A stretch of 25,200 bases of DNA from DAOVGZ01 sp964477815 (GTDB taxonomy: Bacteria; Babelota; Babeliae; Babelales; Vermiphilaceae): the NCBI GenBank assembly GCA_964477815.1, contig CAYZEO010000013.1, forward strand, positions 1-25,200. The letters are read 5' to 3'. Numbering within the stretch: position 1 is the stretch's first letter; the number at the start of each line of letters is the position of its first letter. This document shows positions 15,627 to 22,380 of the stretch, in pieces. The position numbers and the translations under genes are program-made. The notes beneath the pieces are model-generated. The model was not told the DNA's origin. It made no database searches and was given only the letters and a program-made list of their open reading frames with translations.

Positions 15627-15660
15627 AAAAAAAAAGGGAGAACAATTATGCTTGTTCTCC
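15627..15660 (-). terminator. Rho-independent terminator of rplU
   Basis: On the minus strand GGAGAACAA-GCATAA-TTGTTCTCC forms a perfect 9-bp stem with a 6-base loop, followed by nine T after one C. It lies 27 bases after the rplU stop codon, so rplU is the last gene of its transcript. Confidence 0.9.
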
Positions 15661-15686
15661 ATACAATCACTCAATTTCATAAAAAA

Positions 15687-16016
15687 CTAAACAGACTCTA
15701 TCCTAACAATAGTCTGAGGCTGACGATGCCCCTTTTTAACACGAACTTTTTTTCGCCTTTTGAACTTAAAAACAATCAGCTTTGGACCTCGCATCTGCTT
15801 GACAATGGACGCTTTTACCGAAGTTTCTAAGTGTGGCTTGCCAACTTCCAAACCCTCTGACGACTTACGCAGAAGAACTTCCTTGAACTCAATCGTTTGG
15901 CCCGGCTCACCCTCAAGCTTCTCTACGGCTATTGTTTCTCCTTCGATTGCTTGATATTGCTTTCCGCCAGTTTGAAAAATTGCATATTTATCCGTGGCTT
16001 CAGTCTTTTGTACCAT
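15687..16016 (-). CDS. rplU: 50S ribosomal protein L21
   Basis: Ribosomal protein bL21 of the large subunit, which binds 23S rRNA. The family pattern is clear: YAIFQTGGKQYQAIEGETI (11-29), EVLL, GKPHLE and the basic C-terminal block FKFKRRKKVRVKKGHRQ with QTIVRIESV at the end. The length of 109 is normal, with about eight extra N-terminal residues (MVQKTEATD). AGGA lies 9 bases before the ATG. In most bacteria rplU is directly followed by rpmA (L27), often with obgE. Here it is followed by a terminator and preceded by mutS on the same strand 95 bases away. Confidence 0.97.
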   Translation of the reverse strand: MVQKTEATDKYAIFQTGGKQYQAIEGETIAVEKLEGEPGQTIEFKEVLLRKSSEGLEVGKPHLETSVKASIVKQMRGPKLIVFKFKRRKKVRVKKGHRQPQTIVRIESV

Positions 16017-16111
16017 CGCAACTGTCCTATTAATATAATTTTGATGATCTAAAAAATCCCTATCTATAGCCTTTATAGTAACACAAGAGCCTCACGCGGT
16101 CCAGCGCCAAT

Positions 16112-18748
16112 TTATCCATCTTTCAGATCCCAAAGTAAATCAAAGGCTTTTTTGGGGGAAAGGTTGTCGTAATCGATCTTTTTCAGCTTTTCTAACTGTT
16201 CCTCATAATCTCGAATCTGCATTCTCAATTGAAAAACTTCATCTTGCAAAGCCCGCTCTTTGCGCAAATCCACAGCAGCTATCAATTCATCTCCACCTTT
16301 CTTTTGAGAATCAAGCTGATCACTTGTTAGTTTATTTAAGATCGCGTCGGCTCTTCTGACTAACAAATCTGGTAATTTCGCAAGCTTTGCAACCTCAAGG
16401 CCATAGGAACCGTCTGCAACGCCCTCAACCATGGTGTACAAAAAAACAATCCCAGCTGCGGTCCTTTTGCTAGCTGTATAGTAGCTAACTACTCCGGGAA
16501 ACTGATCTTGCAAAGTGGTCAACTCATGATAATGTGTTGCAAAAAGACAACGAGCTTGAACACAACTATATAAAAATTCAACAACCGCTTGAGCAATTGC
16601 AAGCCCATCAAACGTGCTGGTTCCACGACCTACTTCATCAAGAATAACAAGACTATTTTTTGTTGCTTGCGCACAAATAAGCGCCGTTTCTTCCATTTCC
16701 ACTAAAAAAGTACTTTTACCTTCTGCCAAATTATCGCCCGAACCAATACGAGTAAAAACTCTGTCCAACAAAGAAAGCTGTGCAGATTTGGCGGGAACAA
16801 ACGAACCGATGTGAGCCATGATACAAATCAAGGCAACTTGACGCAAATAAGTTGACTTACCACCCATATTAGGACCAGTCACAATCCACAAGGAACTACA
16901 ATCTGTCAAAGATGTATTATTGGAAATAAATGTTGACTCCAAAGATCTTTCAACAACTGGATGACGTCCTTGCTCAATAAGGATATCTCGTGATTCGGTA
17001 AATGTTGGGCAAACATATCCACCATCATACGCAACACAAGCAAGGCTATGCAAAGCATCAAGATGAGCTAGAGCGCGTGCTGATTTACGTAATGAAGAAA
17101 TCTGCGTCGCAACTAATCTTTTAACTCGTTCAAATACCTCTTTTTCTGCGGATGCAATGTCATTATTTGCTTGTACAATTTCCCCCTGCAATGTACGCAG
17201 CTCAATCGTTGTAAAACGTTCTCGACCAACAAGCGTTTGCTGTCTGATATACCGTTCTGGAACAAGATGAGCATTCGGCTTTGTTACCTCAATGTAGTAT
17301 CCATGCACTTTGTTGTAACGTATTTTAAGAGAACTAATGCCGGTTACTTTCCTTTCATCTGCCTCGAGCTCCAAAATCTTTTCATTACTGCTTCCCACAA
17401 GATCTCGCAAACGATCTAAGCGATCGTCAAAACCAGGCTTTATTTTCCAATCATTTGATGAATCTTCATTAAGAGAATCGGTCAGTAGTTGATACAACTG
17501 ACCAAAGTTGCCTAAACGGGAACAGATAACACGCAGTAAAAGTATGTCTATTTTATTTTCAAGCAACGCAATCAATGATGGGAGAACAGAAAGTGCACGC
17601 TTTAGGCCAAGATAATCGAGCAAGGAACCTCTGCCAAGAGCTATTCTTCCAACAATTCTTTCTACGTCTCCGACTTGTGACAAATGTTGGCGAAGTTGCT
17701 GATTAAGGGCTATGTCGCTGATAAATAAATGTACAACATCCTGGCGCTGTTCAATTGCCGTTTGTTTAACAAGTGGACGCGCAATCCACTTTCTAATCAT
17801 TCGAGAACCCATTGAAGTGGTCGCACAATCGAGCACAGAAAAAAGAGTGTTCTTGCGTCCACCATCCTGACAATTTTTTACTAACTCTAAGTTTTTCTGG
17901 GTTGACGTATCCAACATCAAAAAATCATCTGGTTTATAAAAATGTAGCGCATGAAATTGTTCAAGCGCCGATTCTTGGTTTTTTCGCACATAGTGATAAA
18001 AGTTATGCAAAGCAAATCGGAGTGCATCGTTACCATCTAGCTGTTTCAACTCATTGCGATGAAATTGACTCTCAAGCCAACTATCAACGTTTTTATTTTG
18101 TTGAGCATCTTTTATATCTGTATGTTCAATCGTTGTAAAATAACCAAACCTCCTAAATTGTCCGGCAAATAATTTTCCCAGTTTAGTACGCGGAAGCAAA
18201 ATTTCATCAGGGAAAAATCTAGAAAGCTCGGCCTCTAAAGTTTTATCCGACTTGATTGGCAATACAGTTGCAAAAAGCTGCGCTGTTAGAAGTTCGCCAA
18301 ATAAAAGCCCCCACTGTTTTTCAGTTGGGAAAAAAGAAAAAAGATAAGATGCCGTTTTTTCATCTAGCAGTTGAGAATCAGTCAGCGTTCCGGGAGTCAA
18401 AACCTGTGTCACTCCACGACGAACAACTTTGCCAGGAACAGCCTCTTCAAGTTGATCGCAAATCGCAACTTTAAAACCACCGCGAACCAGTTTTGTCAAA
18501 TAGTGGTCAATCGCATGAACAGGAACACCGCACAGAGGAATCGGTTTTCCATTCATAGTTCCTCTTTTAGTCAAAGCTATGCCAAGAAATGCCGCTGCTT
18601 TTTTTGCATCTTCAAAAAAAAGCTCATAAAAATCACCAACTTGAAAAAACAACAAAGTATCGGAATGCTGCGCTTTAATATCGTGAAACTGTTGCATCAA
18701 AGGAGTTAAACGTTTTTTTTTCGATCCACTCATAGTTGTATAACTCAT
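16112..18748 (-). CDS. mutS: DNA mismatch repair protein MutS
   Basis: Recognises mismatches and small loops and starts repair together with MutL. The N-terminal domain carries the mismatch-wedging Phe-X-Glu motif in GDFYELF (F40, E42). The connector, lever and clamp regions follow (DTSTQKNLEL at about 280-289; RFTTIELR in the clamp/lever part). The ATPase domain has Walker A GPNMGGKST (625-633), Walker B VILDEVGRGTST (D704/E705) and ATHYHELT (about 737-744). The C terminus (DLLVRRADAILNKL, then a helical tail) is complete at 878 residues, the usual length. The first ATG lacks a clear ribosome site; an ATG five codons in (18733) is equally possible. rplU lies 95 bases downstream. Confidence 0.97.
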   Translation of the reverse strand: MSYTTMSGSKKKRLTPLMQQFHDIKAQHSDTLLFFQVGDFYELFFEDAKKAAAFLGIALTKRGTMNGKPIPLCGVPVHAIDHYLTKLVRGGFKVAICDQLEEAVPGKVVRRGVTQVLTPGTLTDSQLLDEKTASYLFSFFPTEKQWGLLFGELLTAQLFATVLPIKSDKTLEAELSRFFPDEILLPRTKLGKLFAGQFRRFGYFTTIEHTDIKDAQQNKNVDSWLESQFHRNELKQLDGNDALRFALHNFYHYVRKNQESALEQFHALHFYKPDDFLMLDTSTQKNLELVKNCQDGGRKNTLFSVLDCATTSMGSRMIRKWIARPLVKQTAIEQRQDVVHLFISDIALNQQLRQHLSQVGDVERIVGRIALGRGSLLDYLGLKRALSVLPSLIALLENKIDILLLRVICSRLGNFGQLYQLLTDSLNEDSSNDWKIKPGFDDRLDRLRDLVGSSNEKILELEADERKVTGISSLKIRYNKVHGYYIEVTKPNAHLVPERYIRQQTLVGRERFTTIELRTLQGEIVQANNDIASAEKEVFERVKRLVATQISSLRKSARALAHLDALHSLACVAYDGGYVCPTFTESRDILIEQGRHPVVERSLESTFISNNTSLTDCSSLWIVTGPNMGGKSTYLRQVALICIMAHIGSFVPAKSAQLSLLDRVFTRIGSGDNLAEGKSTFLVEMEETALICAQATKNSLVILDEVGRGTSTFDGLAIAQAVVEFLYSCVQARCLFATHYHELTTLQDQFPGVVSYYTASKRTAAGIVFLYTMVEGVADGSYGLEVAKLAKLPDLLVRRADAILNKLTSDQLDSQKKGGDELIAAVDLRKERALQDEVFQLRMQIRDYEEQLEKLKKIDYDNLSPKKAFDLLWDLKDG

Positions 18749-18819
18749 AGTATAAAAGGAGACAAAAATAATGAGCTCTTAGTGTAACAAAAACAACGTT
18801 TGAATCCACCTATAACCAC

Positions 18820-18857
18820 TTGACAACCATACCGACCACAACTACCATGTCTATAAT
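18820..18857 (+). promoter_or_regulatory. probable promoter for the secreted protein gene at 18940
   Basis: A consensus TTGACA (18820-18825) and a consensus TATAAT (18852-18857) lie in the 191-base gap between the divergent mutS and the plus-strand gene. They are 26 bases apart, too far to work as one pair. TTGACA has only a weak TACCAT at the right 17-base distance. One of the two boxes is probably used. Confidence 0.35.
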
Positions 18858-18939
18858 GTTGCTACAAACTGAGTTGCAAAAAAGGAAAAGCGGTGATTGT
18901 AAAGTGTAAAAGATTTAACAATAGACAAAAGGTCTTGAA

Positions 18940-19542
18940 ATGAATAAGAAAGTCGTCGCTTTTTGCTTAACAGTAGCAGCTGCAGCCTCAACGCAATTGT
19001 ATGGGTTCAGACTGATTTCCGAAGTGCTTAAAGATCCTAAAATTGATACTATTTTTGATGCTCAAAAATCTAATCCCACACAAAGAAAATTTGTTGAAGA
19101 ATATCTTTTGTCATTGGAAAAGCATTACAACACCCTCAATGAAAAATACGGAGATGAAACAACTCGAAAATACGAAAAAGAGCTCGATTCTCTTCTTAAA
19201 AATTTCTTTCTTTCTGTAGATGACAAAGATGCTAACGACAAAGCAATCGAAGAAATTGCAAAAAAGGTAAAAGAATTTGCAGATTTCATCGTTAAAAAAG
19301 AAGGAGCGAAAACTGTTGAATTATTCCAGTACATTCAAATAGTTTTTTCAAATAGACTTTCTGTATCAAGCCTTGAATGCTCCTTTGATCATCCAGAGAA
19401 AAATTACGATTCTCCCGAAGCAATTCAAAAACATTCTATTGCTGGCCAACGCTTGGGAGAAAAGATAGTCCAAAAAACACTTATTGAGATGTTCAAAGAA
19501 GTGCTGCCTGCATTCATAACTTCACCACAACAAAAGAAGTAA
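18940..19542 (+). CDS. secreted helical protein, unknown function
   Basis: A 200-residue protein of no family known to me. Residues 1-22 are a classical signal peptide (MNKKVVAFCLTVAAAASTQLYG), so it is exported, with no later membrane segment. The mature part is almost wholly charged and helix-prone, with runs such as FVEEYLLSLEKHYNTLNEKYG and AIEEIAKKVKEFADFIVKK, suggesting a helical bundle. Only one Cys is left after the signal. AAAGG lies 7 bases before the ATG. It is a single-gene unit between a divergent mutS and a strong terminator. In a host-associated cell it could be a periplasmic or surface protein or an effector, but nothing in the sequence decides that. Confidence 0.75.
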   Translation: MNKKVVAFCLTVAAAASTQLYGFRLISEVLKDPKIDTIFDAQKSNPTQRKFVEEYLLSLEKHYNTLNEKYGDETTRKYEKELDSLLKNFFLSVDDKDANDKAIEEIAKKVKEFADFIVKKEGAKTVELFQYIQIVFSNRLSVSSLECSFDHPEKNYDSPEAIQKHSIAGQRLGEKIVQKTLIEMFKEVLPAFITSPQQKK

Positions 19543-19560
19543 AACTTGATATTTAGACAC

Positions 19561-19602
19561 AAAAAGAGGGGCTCCAACGAATTAGGAGCCCCTCTTTTTT
19601 TT
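19561..19602. terminator. strong bidirectional terminator
   Basis: AGAGGGGCTCC (19565-19575) and GGAGCCCCTCT (19585-19595) form a perfect 11-bp G+C-rich stem around a 9-base loop. There are eight T on the plus-strand side and an A run on the other. It ends the transcript of the gene at 18940 and, on the minus strand, that of rdgB. Confidence 0.92.
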
Positions 19603-19619
19603 CAATTTTTTTTTCGTTA

Positions 19620-20183
19620 TTACAACAAAAAATCTTTTAACTTTGCAAGCGCATGCGCACGTGGACTTATTCTATTCTTTTTCTCTATTCCCATGCGGGC
19701 AAATGTTTGAGTCTGACCACAGGGCACAAAAATGTGGTCCCACCCAAATCCGCTGGTTCCTTGTGGTTGAACAATAGTTCCAGAAACAGAGCCCTCAAAA
19801 AACTTACTATTGCCACGCCCATCAAAATAACCGATAATTGTACTCGCACGCGCACCAGTTTTGCCAAGTTCGCATGCCATGTCCGCCAAACCCTTATTGG
19901 TTATCGTTTTTAAAAACCATTTAATAAAAGGACCAGGCAAATCTACATCACCTGTTTTTGAAGCAAAACAGTCAAGATACAGGGCTGTATCATCAACCAA
20001 TATCGGCCCCTCAAGCTTTGTAGCTGCAGAGACAAGTTTATGCGAAACAACAGTATGCGGATTTACATCTTGAATTTCAGGCAAATCTAAACTTGCTCCT
20101 ATGACAAAAGGAAGGAAAGCTTGCACCTCAGCAAGCTTTCCTTTATTTCCCGAAACAAATTTTATTGATTGTTTTCTATCCAT
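19620..20183 (-). CDS. rdgB: ITPA/RdgB-type non-canonical purine NTP pyrophosphatase
   Basis: Hydrolyses ITP, dITP and XTP to the monophosphates and so keeps deaminated purines out of nucleic acids. Motifs in order: FVSGNKGKLAEV (9-20), DLPEIQ (33-38), VDDTALYLDCF (63-73), LPGPFIKWFL (82-91), GFGWDHIFVP (145-154) and ISPRAHALAKLKDFL near the end. The LPGPFIKWFL block and GFGWD pattern resemble eukaryotic and archaeal ITPA more than E. coli RdgB. The last motif is normally SHR, whose His and Arg contact the base; here it is SPR. The length of 187 is normal. The gene overlaps the end of the upstream membrane-protein gene by 8 bases, so they are cotranscribed. Confidence 0.92.
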   Translation of the reverse strand: MDRKQSIKFVSGNKGKLAEVQAFLPFVIGASLDLPEIQDVNPHTVVSHKLVSAATKLEGPILVDDTALYLDCFASKTGDVDLPGPFIKWFLKTITNKGLADMACELGKTGARASTIIGYFDGRGNSKFFEGSVSGTIVQPQGTSGFGWDHIFVPCGQTQTFARMGIEKKNRISPRAHALAKLKDFLL

Positions 20184-21081
20184 TAATTAACCGCCATTCA
20201 ATGCCACTCTCAAGGCCTGTAAAACGCTTAATTTGAAGGTCTAGATCAACCGCAAAAAATAACAACAATTCAAATGGCTTTTTTAAGTCCACCTTTGAAC
20301 TTCTATCTTTTCTCAAAGGCAATAAAGCAGTCATCTGGCGCACAAACTGATCCGTAGTAGCAACTAAATGAGGAACTTGTAAAATCTCATCATCTGTCAA
20401 AATTGCGCCACGATTTTTAAACTGTTCAAACTGGTATTCCATAAAGCCTGCAAGCTTTTCAACCTGTTGAACAAGCTGACGGCACAAACCGACAAGCATT
20501 ACACTATAATATTCGCATTCTTGGTCGGACATTGCCGTTATGGCTTTTATTTTTTCTGCATAACCTCTTATCTCTTGTTGAAGATGAACTATTCTCGTTT
20601 TTTCTTTCACAAACCAAATAACATCATCATCGTGGAAATAACGACCTAATAATCTTTCACCAATCGAAAGTACTGATGCAAAAACAATATGATCCGCAAA
20701 TTTGAAAGCCGCATTTTTCCACCATTGCCAAGAAAGAAAACGAGGAGAAAACTTGTGTAACATTGCATACAAACGATTTACTTCTTTTTTACTCGCACTT
20801 ACCACTGAAGAAGGCCTTTTTGATCCAGTTTTAACAACAACTAGACCTGGTGCAAAAAAGGTTTGATATATCCAGTAAGAACCAACGGCAAAACCTCCTA
20901 CCTGCGTCCCAAGGCGCAAAAACCAATGCCATTTCATCGTTCGTGCAATATTAACTCTGTGTTTTTGAATATTTTCTTGGCTAATCAACGGAATATCGTT
21001 TGTTTCCGCCCCATCTTGACAATGAATAGAACCAAACATAAAAAGAATTCCTAGCAGAATCGCCAAATTATATCGTGACAT
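20176..21081 (-). CDS. exported/membrane protein, unknown function
   Basis: A 301-residue protein that I do not recognise. It starts with a signal peptide or anchor (about 1-21, NLAILLGILFMFGSIHCQ; the Cys at 21 is not in a proper lipobox). A hydrophobic segment follows at about 60-80 (VGGFAVGSYWIYQTFFAPGLVVV), then a Trp- and Phe-rich stretch (FLSWQWWKNAAFKF) and a long helical part with a possible coiled coil at about 160-230. AAGGGGGA lies 8-9 bases before the ATG. It overlaps rdgB by 8 bases downstream, suggesting a coupled operon even though no functional link is evident. Confidence 0.7.
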   Translation of the reverse strand: MSRYNLAILLGILFMFGSIHCQDGAETNDIPLISQENIQKHRVNIARTMKWHWFLRLGTQVGGFAVGSYWIYQTFFAPGLVVVKTGSKRPSSVVSASKKEVNRLYAMLHKFSPRFLSWQWWKNAAFKFADHIVFASVLSIGERLLGRYFHDDDVIWFVKEKTRIVHLQQEIRGYAEKIKAITAMSDQECEYYSVMLVGLCRQLVQQVEKLAGFMEYQFEQFKNRGAILTDDEILQVPHLVATTDQFVRQMTALLPLRKDRSSKVDLKKPFELLLFFAVDLDLQIKRFTGLESGIEWRLING

Positions 21082-21298
21082 CTTTCAAGTCCCCCTTAAG
21101 CTCAAGCGATCCGCCAAAATAAAGGTCGCCAGCCCATCATTTATTAACTGTACTCGCATGCATGCTCCAAAATACCCTCCCCTCCTAAACTTTAGGATAC
21201 TTTTTTTGTAACTGAGCAACAAATGCTTTATCCAACCGTCGCGACACTCCTCACAACTTGTCCCACTTGTTGTATCGCCCTTTTGCTTTTTCAAGCGG

Positions 21299-21799
21299 TT
21301 ATTTTTTTACAACAAAACCTACTTTTTCCACATTCAGTTCACCTGGTTCTTTTTTCTTCATTACTTTTCTCTGCTTCCTAAACTGATCGGCCGGCGGCCG
21401 AACCTCTTTTTGTTTGATCTTCCTCTGCATCGCAATTTTTCTACGACCTTCCCACTCCTTTTGTGAGACAGAAATTGCGTTATCAAAATACTCTTTTATA
21501 TTTTCCCAGGCAGCGGAGAAAGCGTTTCCAGTTTTATTATTATAAAACGCTATCACGGTGTAACGCACACCTGTCCCAAAAGCTTCAACTCCCTTACCAA
21601 ACGAACAAATAGCATCGACAGGACCATCGATATACTTGTTAACAAACTCTGAAATTGATCCTTCAACAATGCCATCAACAAACTTGTAAGTTGTGTAAAA
21701 AAGTCCGACGCGAATCGCAAGTCCTACAAAAGGTCGTGTTACTGTTGCGCTAAAAAAACAAAATGCAACAATAGTTAATATTACTACTCTACTTTTCAT
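21299..21799 (-). CDS. small exported basic protein, unknown function (A)
   Basis: A 166-residue protein of no recognised family. It has an N-terminal hydrophobic signal or anchor (about 4-19), a moderately hydrophobic middle containing YKFVDGIVEGSISEFV and FGKGVEAFGTGV, and a very basic C-terminal third (RRKIAMQRKIKQKE, FRKQRKVMKKKE). It is 11 bases downstream of another small exported Lys-rich gene and so very likely shares its transcript. The C-terminal charge suggests contact with nucleic acid, lipid headgroups or a polyanion; this is inference. Confidence 0.65.
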   Translation of the reverse strand: MKSRVVILTIVAFCFFSATVTRPFVGLAIRVGLFYTTYKFVDGIVEGSISEFVNKYIDGPVDAICSFGKGVEAFGTGVRYTVIAFYNNKTGNAFSAAWENIKEYFDNAISVSQKEWEGRRKIAMQRKIKQKEVRPPADQFRKQRKVMKKKEPGELNVEKVGFVVKK

Positions 21800-21810
21800 A
21801 AGTTCACACC

Positions 21811-22278
21811 CTATTGAAGATCCTTTTTTACTTTTTTCTGATTTTTATCTTCTACTTTCTTGGTTTTCAAATCACTCGTGACTTGTTCAAACTTCTTGTC
21901 TTGCTTCTGGAGGTTTTTAAGAAATTTTTTATTACAATGTTCAACTTTTCCTGATTTAATTTTTTTGCCAATTTTTTTCACAAACTTCTTGCAAGAGTCT
22001 GTTACCTCAGCAAAGAGAAGACCTCCCTTACTTTCTTTCAGTCCTTTTCCACATTTATGCCCGAATTTTCTGGCCTTTATGGCAAATTTTTTATAAATTT
22101 CCCTAACTTTTTCGACCTCTTTTTTATACCCGTATTCTTCCGCAACACCTCCAACCACATTAACAGCACCACACACAGCAACTGCCTTTACAATAAAAAA
22201 AACTCCTCCTGCCGAAACTGTATTTGCTATTAACGCACATCCACAAATCATAGACAAAAAAACATTTCTTTTCTGCAT
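21811..22278 (-). CDS. small exported lysine-rich protein, unknown function (B)
   Basis: A 155-residue protein starting at the ATG at 22278, where AAAGGATGG stands about 7 bases upstream; a longer frame begins at 22326 but has no ribosome site. Residues 1-23 are a good signal peptide ending in VSA, with cleavage before GG. A short hydrophobic segment follows (VFFIVKAVAVCGAVNVVGG). The rest is extremely Lys-rich (KKFVKKIGKKIKSGK and on to the C terminus KNQKKVKKDLQ), with three Cys at CGKG, DSCKK and EHCNKK. No family recognised. It is first of a two-gene unit with protein A and has a good promoter upstream. Confidence 0.7.
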   Translation of the reverse strand: MQKRNVFLSMICGCALIANTVSAGGVFFIVKAVAVCGAVNVVGGVAEEYGYKKEVEKVREIYKKFAIKARKFGHKCGKGLKESKGGLLFAEVTDSCKKFVKKIGKKIKSGKVEHCNKKFLKNLQKQDKKFEQVTSDLKTKKVEDKNQKKVKKDLQ

Positions 22279-22312
22279 TTTCAATCCATCCTTTAAAAAA
22301 AATTTAACACCT

Positions 22313-22341
22313 AATCTATTTTCCAAAAATTATGTCATCAA
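22313..22341 (-). promoter_or_regulatory. promoter for the two small exported-protein genes
   Basis: On the minus strand TTGATG and TAGATT are separated by exactly 17 bases, 35 bases before the start codon at 22278. The boxes agree with sigma70 consensus at 4/6 (-35) and 4/6 (-10). The stretch between here and the uvrA stop at 22381 shows no terminator. Confidence 0.45.
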
Positions 22342-22380
22342 TTAGTGTTCAAAAAACAATTTATTCATTGAGTAATACAC

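Noticed and set aside
21085..21294. A 69-codon minus-strand frame between two real genes.
   Set aside because: It starts with TTG, has no ribosome site and has an unnatural composition; other frames in the same stretch look equally protein-like. Treated as a possible remnant, not a gene.
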